Source: an uncultured Burkholderiales bacterium (lineage in GTDB: Bacteria > Pseudomonadota > Gammaproteobacteria > Burkholderiales > Burkholderiaceae_C). From it: a stretch of 38,940 nucleotides of DNA. A model generated the notes under the pieces. It was not told where the DNA came from. It ran no database searches and saw only the letters and a list, made by a program, of their open reading frames with translations. Within the stretch, counting starts at the first letter, position 1. The number at the start of each line of letters is the position of its first letter. The stretch spans positions 1-38,940 of the forward strand of contig CAIWAO010000114.1 of the NCBI GenBank assembly GCA_903910745.1, in the 5' to 3' direction. Shown in pieces: positions 25,692 to 33,942 of this stretch. A program made the position numbers and the translations under genes.

Positions 25692-27362
25692 TTAACTACC
25701 TGCGAACCTGACCTTCAACATCTCTTTGAGTATTGCTCTACGGATGCTTTTATTCGTTTGGGTAGCGCCTCTCCAAAACCATCCGTCCTGAGTCATTTTC
25801 TGAGCAGCAACTATAAAGCGGTTAGTGAATTCTGCGAAATCTTCATCCCCAAAATTTAGACTAAATATCATACGCCCTGTACCAACCCAACTCAAAGCAA
25901 TCCCTTCGCGTCTAAGGTAGTATTGAAGCATCCAGTTGTACCTAGTTTCTGATTGTATTAAAACTGTCCAAACAGAAGACATGTTTGCAACTTTAATGGG
26001 TAGGTTGTGATTTTTGAATTCTTGATTTAGCTTTTCAGCTCTTGAATTCCAAGTCTCATCTAAGGACGCGTACTGAGCTAAAACAACTGGTGTGTCAAGT
26101 CTTTTTAGAAATACGTTCATAGCTCCCATTACGTAAGGGTGAGCATTAAAAGTACCTCGAGCAAAGCAGATATCAGCAGGACGATCGTCATTAAAACGGC
26201 GCATTAAATTTGCCTTACCGCAGATGACTCCAACGGGTAGACCGCCTCCAAGTGTCTTACCATAAGTCACCATATCAGCTTCAATTCCAAAGTACTCTTG
26301 GGCACCTCCTTTTGCAAGCCTAAAGCCAAGGAAGACCTCGTCAAATATGAGAACAATGCCTTTTGCAGTACAAACCGCCCTCAACTGGGTAAGCCACTCT
26401 TTGTAAGCAGCGTAATCAAAATGAGCTTTCCTGCTTCCGTCCACCAGTGTTGAGTCCCCAGGAGCCGCTTGGTTAGGGTGTAGAGCCTGTAAAGGGTTGA
26501 CCAGAACACAGGCGATATCTTTCCTATTGGTCAATACGCGCAGTGTAGATTCGTGCATCTCTCTTAGAGTAAGAGTTTGACTTGCGGGGGGCATAGGATT
26601 GCCTGGACCAGGTTGTACGTCATCCCACCAACCATGATATGCACCGCAAAAGCGGACAATTTTTTGCTTTTTGGTGTGATATCTGGCAAGCCTTACAGCT
26701 TGCATGACAGCTTCGGTACCAGACATGTGAAATGAGACCTCGTCTTTCTTGGACAGCGCGCAAAGCCGTTGTACGTTCTCTAAAACACAAGGATGATAAG
26801 AGCCAAGCGTTGGTCCAAGGTCTTTGACGAGGTCGCTTCCCTCTTGGATACATGATTTATAAAAATCAAGACCAAAAAGATTTACGCCGTAAGAGCCTGT
26901 TACGTCAATGAAACGATTTCCGTCCATGTCGGTGAGCCAAACGCCCTGACTTTCTTTCCAAAAGCTGCCTAACTTAAGGTATTTTTGTAGGACTGTCTTG
27001 AATTGAAAAGGCACCCTGTAGTTGCTTGTAAACTGAAGATCAGAGATGAGCGGCTTGGTTTGCTCGGTTTGTCTTAGAGTCAGTGGACTTTGGTCTACCA
27101 AGTCCTGCCCTAGTTGAGTGAGGGCAGATTTTCTTTGACTAGCAATTTCTGAAGGTGCACCATCAGAGTTGAACCAATTTTCTTCACTATAGTAGTAAGC
27201 TGGAATAAGTCTAGTGAAGCGCTTTGACCATCTAACGTGTCCACCAAGGGACGGATTTTTTGCAAAAGATAATTCAAGACGCTGTTTGGCTTTTAAAATG
27301 AGTTGAATTGCCAAAACAGTGCCAAGTGCATATAGACTAACCATAATAATCGTATCAAGCAT
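25692..27362 (-). CDS. Membrane-anchored class-III aminotransferase (GSAM-like)
   Basis: The start at 27362 is chosen for an AAAGGAAA site just upstream; an in-frame ATG at 27389 is possible. The 556-aa product has an N-terminal membrane segment (residues 1-22) and a roughly 100-residue linker before a PLP fold-type I aminotransferase domain. Visible are MSGTEAVMQAVRLAR (213-227), AYHGWWDDVQPGPGNP (241-256), the cofactor aspartate in IFDEVFLGFRLAKGG (339-353) and the Schiff-base lysine Lys369 in VTYGKTLGGGLPVG. The core most resembles glutamate-1-semialdehyde aminomutase, but the membrane anchor and extra N-terminal region are unlike HemL. It is divergent from psd with only 39 bases between start codons and sits among lipid genes, so an amino-alcohol or lipid head-group substrate is a possible inference. 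Confidence 0.8.
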   Translation of the reverse strand: MLDTIIMVSLYALGTVLAIQLILKAKQRLELSFAKNPSLGGHVRWSKRFTRLIPAYYYSEENWFNSDGAPSEIASQRKSALTQLGQDLVDQSPLTLRQTEQTKPLISDLQFTSNYRVPFQFKTVLQKYLKLGSFWKESQGVWLTDMDGNRFIDVTGSYGVNLFGLDFYKSCIQEGSDLVKDLGPTLGSYHPCVLENVQRLCALSKKDEVSFHMSGTEAVMQAVRLARYHTKKQKIVRFCGAYHGWWDDVQPGPGNPMPPASQTLTLREMHESTLRVLTNRKDIACVLVNPLQALHPNQAAPGDSTLVDGSRKAHFDYAAYKEWLTQLRAVCTAKGIVLIFDEVFLGFRLAKGGAQEYFGIEADMVTYGKTLGGGLPVGVICGKANLMRRFNDDRPADICFARGTFNAHPYVMGAMNVFLKRLDTPVVLAQYASLDETWNSRAEKLNQEFKNHNLPIKVANMSSVWTVLIQSETRYNWMLQYYLRREGIALSWVGTGRMIFSLNFGDEDFAEFTNRFIVAAQKMTQDGWFWRGATQTNKSIRRAILKEMLKVRFAGS

Positions 27363-27401
27363 CTTTACATTTCCTTTTCTAAAACCCATGTTTTATTACA
27401 C

Positions 27402-28286
27402 TTGAATGAACAAATGATGAAAATCAAGAATTTATTGAAAAAAATTGTTGAATCCGAGGATTTAAACTTCCTTTTAACCAACAGAATCCCTAGATTGACC
27501 CTTACACACTTTATGGGGTGGTTTAGTAAGATAGAAAATGTGTGGATAAGTCGTATGTCCATTGCAGTTTGGAAACTCTTTGCTGATTTGGACCTCTCAG
27601 AGGCCAAGGAGCAGTCATTTAAGAGCTTACACGCATGTTTTATCCGGGAGTTAAAGGAGGGCGCGAGAACTGTAGATGATCGCCCTGAGGTGCTGTCTAG
27701 CCCGTGTGACGGCATTATTGGTGAGTTTGGTTCAATACAGGACGGACAACTCTTCCAGGCTAAGGGGTTTCCTTACACACTTGAAGATTTGCTTGGTGTT
27801 GAGCCAAGTGCTCACCAGTGGAGGGACGGGGTTTACATGACGATTCGAATCACATCTTCGATGTATCACCGCTTTCATGCTCCATTTAGTGGATCTGTGA
27901 AAAGGCTGAAGTATTTCTCTGGCGATACTTGGAATGTGAACCCAATTGCACTTAAAAGGGTTGAAAAGCTTTTTTGTAAGAACGAGCGAGCGCTTCTTGA
28001 ATACAAAATTTGTAACAATCAATTTACTCTTGGAATTATTCCAGTTGCGGCCGTCTTAGTGGCTAGTATCAAATTACACGGAATTGAGCCTGTACTCAGT
28101 ACCCGGTACACGGGTCCAACTGAGATGGACTGTGATCTCGCTTTTAATAAGGGTCAAGAAATGGGATGGTTCCAACACGGATCGACCATTTTATTATTCG
28201 CGCCCAGAGGATTTTCCTTTGTGGACGGCTTGTACGTTGGACAACATATTGAGATGGGTCAAGGACTTATGAAAATCCCTTCATAA
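27402..28286 (+). CDS. psd: Phosphatidylserine decarboxylase
   Basis: Psd decarboxylates phosphatidylserine to phosphatidylethanolamine at the inner membrane and matures by self-cleavage that creates a pyruvoyl group. The 294-aa product shows SSPCDGIIGEFG (around 105-116), the His-containing RITSSMYHRFHAPFSGSVKRLKYF block, and the autocleavage motif HGST at 259-262 with Ser261 as the pyruvoyl precursor (LGST in E. coli). Length is near the 322 aa of E. coli Psd. It belongs to the proteobacterial long-form family, with an N-terminal segment that includes TLTHFMGWFSKIE. It starts 39 bases from the divergent aminotransferase. A second psd elsewhere in the genome cannot be excluded. No Pho box was seen in front of it. 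Confidence 0.92.
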   Translation: MNEQMMKIKNLLKKIVESEDLNFLLTNRIPRLTLTHFMGWFSKIENVWISRMSIAVWKLFADLDLSEAKEQSFKSLHACFIRELKEGARTVDDRPEVLSSPCDGIIGEFGSIQDGQLFQAKGFPYTLEDLLGVEPSAHQWRDGVYMTIRITSSMYHRFHAPFSGSVKRLKYFSGDTWNVNPIALKRVEKLFCKNERALLEYKICNNQFTLGIIPVAAVLVASIKLHGIEPVLSTRYTGPTEMDCDLAFNKGQEMGWFQHGSTILLFAPRGFSFVDGLYVGQHIEMGQGLMKIPS

Positions 28287-28363
28287 AGCCATTAGAAAAG
28301 ATGATACTATTTCGCAATTGATAATATAAAGAACTTTGACAACCATTTTAAGGATCGCCCGTC

Positions 28364-28753
28364 ATGAACTCATTCATTTCTAAATTCATGTTGACTTGTG
28401 TAATTGTATTTAGTGCCCTCAATAGTGTTGCTCAAACAAGCATGTTTTCAGCTGAAGTTTTAAAAGCTGATGCAGAAAGGGACAAAGTACTTGGCAAAAA
28501 TATTGTCCCCATTGACAAAGGATGTGTAACGGCTTCCCAATATGCAAAGGCCAAATTGATTGAAAAACAAAGTTCAAAGTTTAATTTAAGTAGTGCAGTC
28601 AATGACGTTAAATCCAGTCAAATGGCTTTTATCCAGAAATCTACACTTACAGCTTACCTGGCTTACATAGATACACTGGAGCCAACTGAGATCAACCCAA
28701 CCCTAATGTCTAGTCAATACATGTTGAGTTGTTTAACTTACGTTCGTCATTAA
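28364..28753 (+). CDS. Small exported protein of unknown function
   Basis: The 129-aa product starts with a good signal peptide (residues about 8-24, FMLTCVIVFSALNSVAQ), preceded by an AAGGA site. The mature part is about 105 residues, largely helical in character, with two cysteines (in KGCVTASQYAKAK and MLSCLTYVR) that may form a disulfide. I do not recognise a family. It follows psd by 77 bases on the same strand and precedes another small exported protein. Confidence 0.65.
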   Translation: MNSFISKFMLTCVIVFSALNSVAQTSMFSAEVLKADAERDKVLGKNIVPIDKGCVTASQYAKAKLIEKQSSKFNLSSAVNDVKSSQMAFIQKSTLTAYLAYIDTLEPTEINPTLMSSQYMLSCLTYVRH

Positions 28754-28809
28754 ATTTTTTTACCTGCTCAAATATCAGACCAAAGATATTCAACCCGGGG
28801 GAGATTTAA

Positions 28810-29253
28810 TTGAATAAGATTTTACAAATCTTGATTTTGCTATCTTTTACTTCGTTCTCTAATTCATTTGCCCAGATGACTCCAGTAGGTCTTTGGCAAA
28901 GCGTGGATGACAATACAAATGAAGCAAAATCTGAAATTAAGATCATAGAAGTAGCAGGAGTTTTGAGCGGCAAAGTTATTAAGACTTTGAATGACGAGCC
29001 AAACGACAAAAAATTATGTACCGATTGCAAGGATGATCGTAAAGGTCAAATTATTGTGGGAATGGAGATCATCCGAGGTCTAAAGCAAGAAGGCTCTGAG
29101 TTTGTATGGGCCGGGGGAGGAAAGATACTTGATCCCGAGAACGGCAAAGAATATACAGTGCGCATGACACCGATCGAGGGGGGCAAGAAACTTCAGGTCA
29201 GAGGCTATATTGGCCCCTTTTATCGCACTCAGGTTTGGAACAGAATTCAATAA
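28810..29253 (+). CDS. Exported DUF2147-type protein
   Basis: The 147-aa product begins with TTG, supported by a strong GGGGGAGA site 6 bases upstream. The signal peptide is MNKILQILILLSFTSFSNSFAQ. The mature domain opens MTPVGLWQSVDDNTNEAKSEI and continues with GVLSGKVIKTL, a CTDC pair, GMEIIRGL and GKILDPENGKEYTVRMTPI, and ends LQVRGYIGPFYRTQVWNR. This is the layout of the DUF2147 family of small periplasmic beta-barrel (lipocalin-like) proteins, whose function is unknown. It is the last rightward gene before the convergent agt-plcP-olsB operon. Confidence 0.8.
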   Translation: MNKILQILILLSFTSFSNSFAQMTPVGLWQSVDDNTNEAKSEIKIIEVAGVLSGKVIKTLNDEPNDKKLCTDCKDDRKGQIIVGMEIIRGLKQEGSEFVWAGGGKILDPENGKEYTVRMTPIEGGKKLQVRGYIGPFYRTQVWNRIQ

Positions 29254-29339
29254 GCATACTGTTAAAAAAACAGATCAGCACCGTTACTGAATCCTATTAG
29301 CCGTGGGTGATTTGAGAAGACACTCAGGACTTTTACGTA

Positions 29340-30344
29340 TTATGATTTGGGAATCTGTTGCAAAGCACCTAGGAACTGTTCACAAGCCCTTTCCCAGCTA
29401 AATGTTTGTGCATGAGCGAGAGCTTTTTCCCTAGGTATTTCTAGCGCTTTAAGACAAGCTGTTTTTAAATTCTGATCTAGCACCCCCGACTCACCTGATA
29501 CCACGACATCAATAGGGCCTGGGCAGGGATACGCAGCAACTGGGGTTCCACAAGCCATGGACTCAAGCATTACGAGTCCAAATGTATCAGTGACACTTGT
29601 GAATACAAATACATCAGCAGTTCTATATAGTGTCGCCAGTGAAGGGCCGTCTAGCATGCCAAACCAACGAACTCCTGGATAAGCTTTATGGAGTCTATCG
29701 CGTTCTGGTCCATCCCCTGCAACCCATTTTTCACCGGGTAAATCTAGTTTTAAGAATTCATCGATTTGCTTTTCTACAGCGAGACGTCCCACATGTAAAA
29801 ATATGGGACCTTTGCCCCTTGGTATAGTTGGACCAACCGAGCTAAATGTGCCGAAATCGACACCTCTGCTCCATACCCTAGCGCCCTTGAAGCCTCTTTC
29901 CTTGAGATCGTTAACTATTGCAGGTGTTGGAGCTAGGTTGGCCTTGGCTGCATTATGAAACTTTTTAAATAATGCGTAGCTCCAAGATGTGGGAATCTTA
30001 AAGCGGATATTTACATACTCAGGAAACCTGCTATGGTAAGAGGTCGTGAAAGGCCAGCCCTTTTTGATTGCGATGGAGCGAGCAAGCCAACCTAATGGCC
30101 CTTCTGTCGCTATATGCAAACAGTCAGGATTTGCTTCATCAATTATCTTTTCAATTCGTTTGGTATTGGTCAGGGCCAGAGATATTTCTGGATAGGTAGG
30201 GCAAGGTATTGATTTGAAGAGGTTAGGGGTAATAAACTGAACATTGTGGCCTTTCTTAGCCAACTCTCTAGAGGTCATCTTAAGGGTGCGAACTACCCCA
30301 TTGACTTGAGGCTCCCAAGCGTCGGAGACAATTAATATTTTCAT
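29340..30344 (-). CDS. agt: GT4 glycolipid glycosyltransferase, Agt-like (with plcP)
   Basis: The 334-aa GT-B enzyme opens MKILIVSDAWEPQVNGVVRTL, has HIATEGPLGWLARSIAIKKG in the acceptor domain, and VGRLAVEKQID plus VFTSVTDTFGLVMLESMACG (E-x7-E type) in the donor domain. This is the layout of the Agt/SqdX-like glycosyltransferases that act on diacylglycerol to make mono- or glucuronosyl-diacylglycerol during phosphate starvation. It lies 28 bases downstream of plcP as the last gene of olsB-plcP-agt, and the plcP-agt pairing is well known from marine bacteria. PlcP would supply its diacylglycerol. The sugar donor is not predictable. It is clearly related to the glycosyltransferase at 23088-24281. 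Confidence 0.82.
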   Translation of the reverse strand: MKILIVSDAWEPQVNGVVRTLKMTSRELAKKGHNVQFITPNLFKSIPCPTYPEISLALTNTKRIEKIIDEANPDCLHIATEGPLGWLARSIAIKKGWPFTTSYHSRFPEYVNIRFKIPTSWSYALFKKFHNAAKANLAPTPAIVNDLKERGFKGARVWSRGVDFGTFSSVGPTIPRGKGPIFLHVGRLAVEKQIDEFLKLDLPGEKWVAGDGPERDRLHKAYPGVRWFGMLDGPSLATLYRTADVFVFTSVTDTFGLVMLESMACGTPVAAYPCPGPIDVVVSGESGVLDQNLKTACLKALEIPREKALAHAQTFSWERACEQFLGALQQIPKS

Positions 30345-30372
30345 TTAGGGTATTTTAATGCAGCCTATATAT

Positions 30373-31149
30373 TTAAACCTGCGTAGGAACTGGGGTGAGT
30401 GATTTTGAAGTTTCAACCACTTGGTCCCAGTATATGATCTCAAGTCTTCCGTCCATATGCTCGACCAGTGCAGTGCGACTCTCAACCCAGTCTCCATCGT
30501 TACAGTAGAGTATGCCCTCGATATCACGAATTTCTGCGTGATGAATGTGTCCACAAACGACACCTTGAAAACCTCTTCGCTTGGCTTCCCTTGCAACTGC
30601 AATTTCAAAATCATTTGTAAACGCAACAGCTTGTTTGACTTTATGTTTTAAGAATGCTGATAATGACCAGTAGGGGAGTCCCATTTTGGCACGCAAGTGA
30701 TTGAAATATCGGTTGATTTTTAATGTAAGTTCATACAAATAATCCCCCACATAGGCAAGCCATTTGGCGTACTGCACAACTGCGTCAAAGAAATCCCCGT
30801 GTATGAGTAGCAACGACTGACCCGTTGCAGTTGTGTGAACTGCTTCTTTTAAAACCTCTACACCACCAAAATGATGTTGAACAAAATTTCTAGCAAATTC
30901 ATCGTGGTTGCCGGGTATGTAAACAACGTGACACCCTTTTCTGGCCATACGCAGTAATTTTTGAATTACATCGTTATGAGCTTGTGGCCAATACCACTTG
31001 CGACGCAATTGCCATCCATCTACAATATCTCCAATTAAATACATATAGTCGCTCTCATTTTCTCTAAGAAAATCAAGAATCGCTTCGGCTTGGCATCCTG
31101 GGGTGCCAAGGTGTAGATCGGACATGAATATGGCTCTGTAATGCATCAT
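30373..31149 (-). CDS. plcP: PlcP-type metallophosphoesterase (phospholipase C)
   Basis: PlcP is a calcineurin-like phosphoesterase that releases diacylglycerol from phospholipids under phosphate limitation. The 258-aa product carries the dimetal site motifs DLHLG (11-15), GDIVDGW (40-46), PGNHDEF (79-85), LIHGDFFD and VVCGHIHHAEI, plus the PlcP-typical WYWPQAHNDVIQKLLRMARKG and CNDGDWVESRTALVEH near the C-terminus. Such proteins are often annotated as UDP-2,3-diacylglucosamine hydrolases (LpxH). The gene context (olsB upstream with a 4-base overlap, agt downstream) and the Pho box before olsB favour PlcP over LpxH. The enzyme is probably cytoplasmic and associated with the inner membrane. 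Confidence 0.85.
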   Translation of the reverse strand: MMHYRAIFMSDLHLGTPGCQAEAILDFLRENESDYMYLIGDIVDGWQLRRKWYWPQAHNDVIQKLLRMARKGCHVVYIPGNHDEFARNFVQHHFGGVEVLKEAVHTTATGQSLLLIHGDFFDAVVQYAKWLAYVGDYLYELTLKINRYFNHLRAKMGLPYWSLSAFLKHKVKQAVAFTNDFEIAVAREAKRRGFQGVVCGHIHHAEIRDIEGILYCNDGDWVESRTALVEHMDGRLEIIYWDQVVETSKSLTPVPTQV

Positions 31150-32027
31150 TGACCTAAGAAATGTTTTTTGTACTTACTATGTAACTCTGAGGATCTCATC
31201 ATCATTGGAAGTTCTACAGAGTTGGAGTTAACTAGCCATGCAGGGGGACCTAGGACCTTTGCGCCCAACCTGAGATAGGCTTGGATAAGGGATGGAAGTT
31301 CCACTGTGAGATCTCCCACCAGTTGATCTACTGGCAATGGAAATCTAGGGCGAATATGGAGCTCTATGGGAGCCAAATGTTCCCTTTTAACTTGTGTCCA
31401 AATACTTGCTGCTAGTTTTGCGCTTTGCGAAAGCTCCTGCGTCATTGGAATATTTGTACTTCCAACCATGAAATCTAGCTTATTACGTTGCATGAACTTA
31501 AATAGTTCTCCCCATAGCGCCATGATGACCCCACCGTTTCGGTGCTCAGGGTCCACGCATCCCTTACCTATTTCAACCATTCTGTCTTTGTATTGACGTA
31601 GCCGGGTTAGATCAAAAAATGTATCTAAATGAGTGCTACCAACTCTTTGTGCTTGAGCGGGGGTTAGAACTCTGTATGTACCTATTACATCGCCGGTTTG
31701 AACACTTAGGACTATAAGATGCTCACAAAAGTCATCAAACAAATCACAATCGAGTCCACTTGAACTCTTCGCAACACGGCCCCCCATTTCCTGAGTAAAA
31801 ACTTTGTATCTTAGTCGTTGGGCTGCCTGAATTTCATCTGCGTTAGAGGCCCATTTGATTTCAATTCCATCAGGAACTGCACCTATTTCTTGAGAGATAT
31901 CTGGACCATTAAAGATACTAAAAGCATCCGCTGAAGAATGTGAACTGTTTGTGTTGGAGTCGCGTTTTAAATCTATTTTGGATATTAGATCAGGCAATTC
32001 AATATTATTATTTTGTACTAAGTTCAT
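31146..32027 (-). CDS. olsB: OlsB-type N-acyltransferase for ornithine lipid synthesis
   Basis: OlsB transfers a 3-hydroxyacyl chain from acyl carrier protein to the alpha-amino group of ornithine, giving lyso-ornithine lipid. The 293-aa product has the GNAT-like family pattern: IKWASNADEIQAAQRLRYKVFTQEMGG (about 54-80), DDFCEHLIVLS, GTYRVLTPAQA, VEIGKGCVDPEHRNGGVIMALW and a following MVGSTNIPMTQ. About 50 unconserved residues precede the domain. OlsA (the O-acyltransferase completing the lipid) is not in the window. It heads a three-gene operon with plcP and agt, overlapping plcP by 4 bases, and a Pho box lies about 40 bases upstream. A related autoinducer-synthase-like acyltransferase is a less likely alternative. 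Confidence 0.85.
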   Translation of the reverse strand: MNLVQNNNIELPDLISKIDLKRDSNTNSSHSSADAFSIFNGPDISQEIGAVPDGIEIKWASNADEIQAAQRLRYKVFTQEMGGRVAKSSSGLDCDLFDDFCEHLIVLSVQTGDVIGTYRVLTPAQAQRVGSTHLDTFFDLTRLRQYKDRMVEIGKGCVDPEHRNGGVIMALWGELFKFMQRNKLDFMVGSTNIPMTQELSQSAKLAASIWTQVKREHLAPIELHIRPRFPLPVDQLVGDLTVELPSLIQAYLRLGAKVLGPPAWLVNSNSVELPMMMRSSELHSKYKKHFLGQ

Positions 32028-32067
32028 TTAATTCAAGAAATATTTCATTTCGAATATTATGAAATTC

Positions 32068-32089
32068 AATTGTGAAAGTTTGATGTAAT
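32068..32089 (-). promoter_or_regulatory. Pho box upstream of olsB-plcP-agt
   Basis: On the minus strand two 11-base units read ATTACATCAAA then CTTTCACAATT, with the CA(T/C) core repeated exactly 11 bases apart as in PhoB sites. A CATAATAT -10-like sequence (32054-32061) follows 6 bases downstream, about 27 bases before the olsB start codon. The first unit is weaker than those of the other boxes. Confidence 0.55.
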
Positions 32090-32284
32090 TATCTTTGCGG
32101 TTTTGTGTCAAAACCCATAATTAAGACAGTTTTAATACAATTCAAACTTGTAAATAAATGAAATCAACTCTCTGCTCTAGGCCAGTTGGTTGGACTTGAG
32201 TTTAAGTGCAGGCCTTATCGAGTGATTTTTTAAGAATTTTTGATATCATTTCGAAAAAAATCTATGTTGCCTCTATCTTTATGA

Positions 32285-33208
32285 TTAATATTTTGAGGGC
32301 ACAAACATCTCTGGCGGTATGGGCCGTCTGATGTAGTCATCGTGGTAGATTCTTGGCGGAAGCTCTACTGCATCATGTGGTACTTCATCATATTTGACTT
32401 GTTCCAACAAATGGTTGATGCAATTCAGACGAGCTCTTTTCTTGTCTACCGCGTCAACTATCCACCAAGGAGCTTCCGGAATATGAGTGCGTTCTAACAT
32501 TTCCTCTTTAGCTCGGGTGTATTCCTCCCACAGCCTTCTTGATTCCAAATCCATAGGACTGAGTTTCCACTGCTTAAGTGGATCTTTGATGCGCATACTA
32601 AAACGTAAATGTTGCTGTTCATCAGTAATTGAGAACCAGTACTTGATCAAAATAATACCTGAACGCACCAACATTTTTTCAAACTCGGGTACGCTTCTAA
32701 AGAATTCCTCAACTTCGCTCTCGGCACTAAAGCCCATAACTTTTTCAACGCCTGCACGGTTGTACCAGCTTCTATCAAAGAGTACCATCTCTCCTGCCGC
32801 AGGTAGGTGGCTTACGTAACGCTGGAAATACCATTGTGATTTTTCTCTTGGGGAGGGCGCGGGCAGGGCAGCTACTCGGCACACCCTTGGGTTTAATCGT
32901 TGAGTGATGCGTTTAATTGCACCTCCTTTACCAGCCGCATCTCGACCCTCGAAAATAACGACGATTTTCAGTCCTTCTTTTACTACCCAGTCCTGAAGCT
33001 TTACCAACTCTCCTTGCAGACGAAACAGTTCTTTGAAATATAGCCTCCTGTCCAATGATCCATCTAAAGTTGTTTCTCCGTGGAAGCTATCCATCAAGTG
33101 ATCAATGAGTCCCTCATCCAATTCAAGCTCGAGTTCCTCATCATAGCCGTCAAGGAATTCTTCTCTAATTTGAGCTTGTGCAATTTTTTTCGAGCTAGGA
33201 TTGGTCAT
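32285..33208 (-). CDS. ppk2: Polyphosphate kinase 2
   Basis: PPK2 transfers phosphate between polyphosphate and nucleotides, usually forming GTP/ATP or nucleoside diphosphates from polyphosphate. The 307-aa product is a one-domain PPK2 with Walker A EGRDAAGKGGAIKR (87-100), the NPR-x-x-x-VAALPAPSPREKSQWYFQRYV segment (106-131), the Walker B/lid motif LFDRSWYNRAGVE (143-155) and the C-terminal RSGIILIKYWFSITDEQQ. The acidic N-terminus (DGYDEELELELDEG) is common in proteobacterial PPK2. It stands alone with 257 bases to the olsB start, and a good Pho box lies about 170 bases upstream, so induction by phosphate starvation is likely. Subclass and nucleotide preference are not settled by sequence alone. 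Confidence 0.93.
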   Translation of the reverse strand: MTNPSSKKIAQAQIREEFLDGYDEELELELDEGLIDHLMDSFHGETTLDGSLDRRLYFKELFRLQGELVKLQDWVVKEGLKIVVIFEGRDAAGKGGAIKRITQRLNPRVCRVAALPAPSPREKSQWYFQRYVSHLPAAGEMVLFDRSWYNRAGVEKVMGFSAESEVEEFFRSVPEFEKMLVRSGIILIKYWFSITDEQQHLRFSMRIKDPLKQWKLSPMDLESRRLWEEYTRAKEEMLERTHIPEAPWWIVDAVDKKRARLNCINHLLEQVKYDEVPHDAVELPPRIYHDDYIRRPIPPEMFVPSKY

Positions 33209-33543
33209 ACTAATGTTTTGAAAAGATGGAACTTTTGTGGGAATGGCTTATAAGATAAATCTCTGATATTCCTCAATTTTTAAAATTAAGGATGTTGCTA
33301 AAAAATCAGATTACCTAACGACCATTTGAATTGAGATCAGTTGGATTATAAAAACTTCAACCTTCCCAGTCTAATTAATGCATATGACAATTGAATGACA
33401 TTGACACATAACTTTATTTGGACAATTGTTTTCATCATTAAATGTAAAAACAGCCTACTTGGGTTTAGATTACCTGAATAAAGAGATGGTTGTTTTAATT
33501 AAATTAACTAAAATATATTATTCCCTCAATAGGAGCAATAGCT
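33209..33543. other. Divergent control region between ppk2 and dgkA
   Basis: The 335 bases hold no gene. A Pho box facing ppk2 lies at 33380-33401, leaving an untranslated leader of roughly 160 bases for ppk2. A clear AGGAG site (33533-33537) precedes dgkA. No hairpin or riboswitch fold was recognised. Confidence 0.5.
33380..33401 (-). promoter_or_regulatory. Pho box upstream of ppk2
   Basis: On the minus strand the two 11-base units read ATGTCATTCAA and TTGTCATATGC, so the core TGTCAT is repeated perfectly at 11-base spacing. This is the best match to the PhoB consensus in the window. A TTAGACT -10-like sequence follows about 4-5 bases downstream (about 33370-33376). It would drive ppk2 leftward. 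Confidence 0.7.
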
Positions 33544-33942
33544 ATGGTTGAAAGTGATAAGCCCAGTAATCCTCAAAAACAGCGAAAGGGCATCAACCGA
33601 ATCGTTCATGCGCTTGGATATTCACTGCAAGGACTACATTCAGCATTTTACGAACCGGCCTTCCGTCAAGAGCTATGGTTGTCGCTTCTTCTTATTCCCG
33701 CGTCATTTTGGTTGGGTAAAAATTGGGTGGAAATTAGCTTACTTGCAGCTACGGTTTTCTTGGTCATGATAGTGGAGCTGCTCAATACTGGGCTTGAAAC
33801 TGCGATTGACCGAATTGGACCGCAGTGGCACGACTTGTCAAAGAGGTGCAAAGACCTCGGCAGTGCAGCCGTTTTGCTGAGCCTAATACTTTGCTTGGGT
33901 GTTTGGCTCTCTGCGATATATCACTGCTGGCTAGGGAGCTAA
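33544..33942 (+). CDS. dgkA: Diacylglycerol kinase DgkA
   Basis: DgkA is a small trimeric inner-membrane kinase that phosphorylates diacylglycerol to phosphatidic acid. The 132-aa product has an amphipathic N-terminus ([25 protein letters not shown]), three membrane segments (about 42-58, 61-80 and 102-124), and the active-site helix [16 protein letters not shown], in which the Glu residues bind metal and ATP. An AGGAG site supports the ATG at 33544. With PlcP releasing diacylglycerol in the same region, DgkA offers a route back to phospholipid. It converges on pdxH and the two coding ends overlap by 12 bases. Confidence 0.93.
   Translation: MVESDKPSNPQKQRKGINRIVHALGYSLQGLHSAFYEPAFRQELWLSLLLIPASFWLGKNWVEISLLAATVFLVMIVELLNTGLETAIDRIGPQWHDLSKRCKDLGSAAVLLSLILCLGVWLSAIYHCWLGS

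Noticed and set aside
28336-28363. TTGACA before the small exported protein gene as a -35 box
   Set aside because: It is only about 25 bases from the start codon, leaving no room for a -10 box and leader, and no -10 sequence follows at the right distance.
30373-31149. LpxH (UDP-2,3-diacylglucosamine hydrolase) as the name for the metallophosphoesterase
   Set aside because: The WYWPQAHNDV and CNDGDWVESRTALVEH blocks and the olsB/agt context fit PlcP better. LpxH remains a common misannotation for this family.
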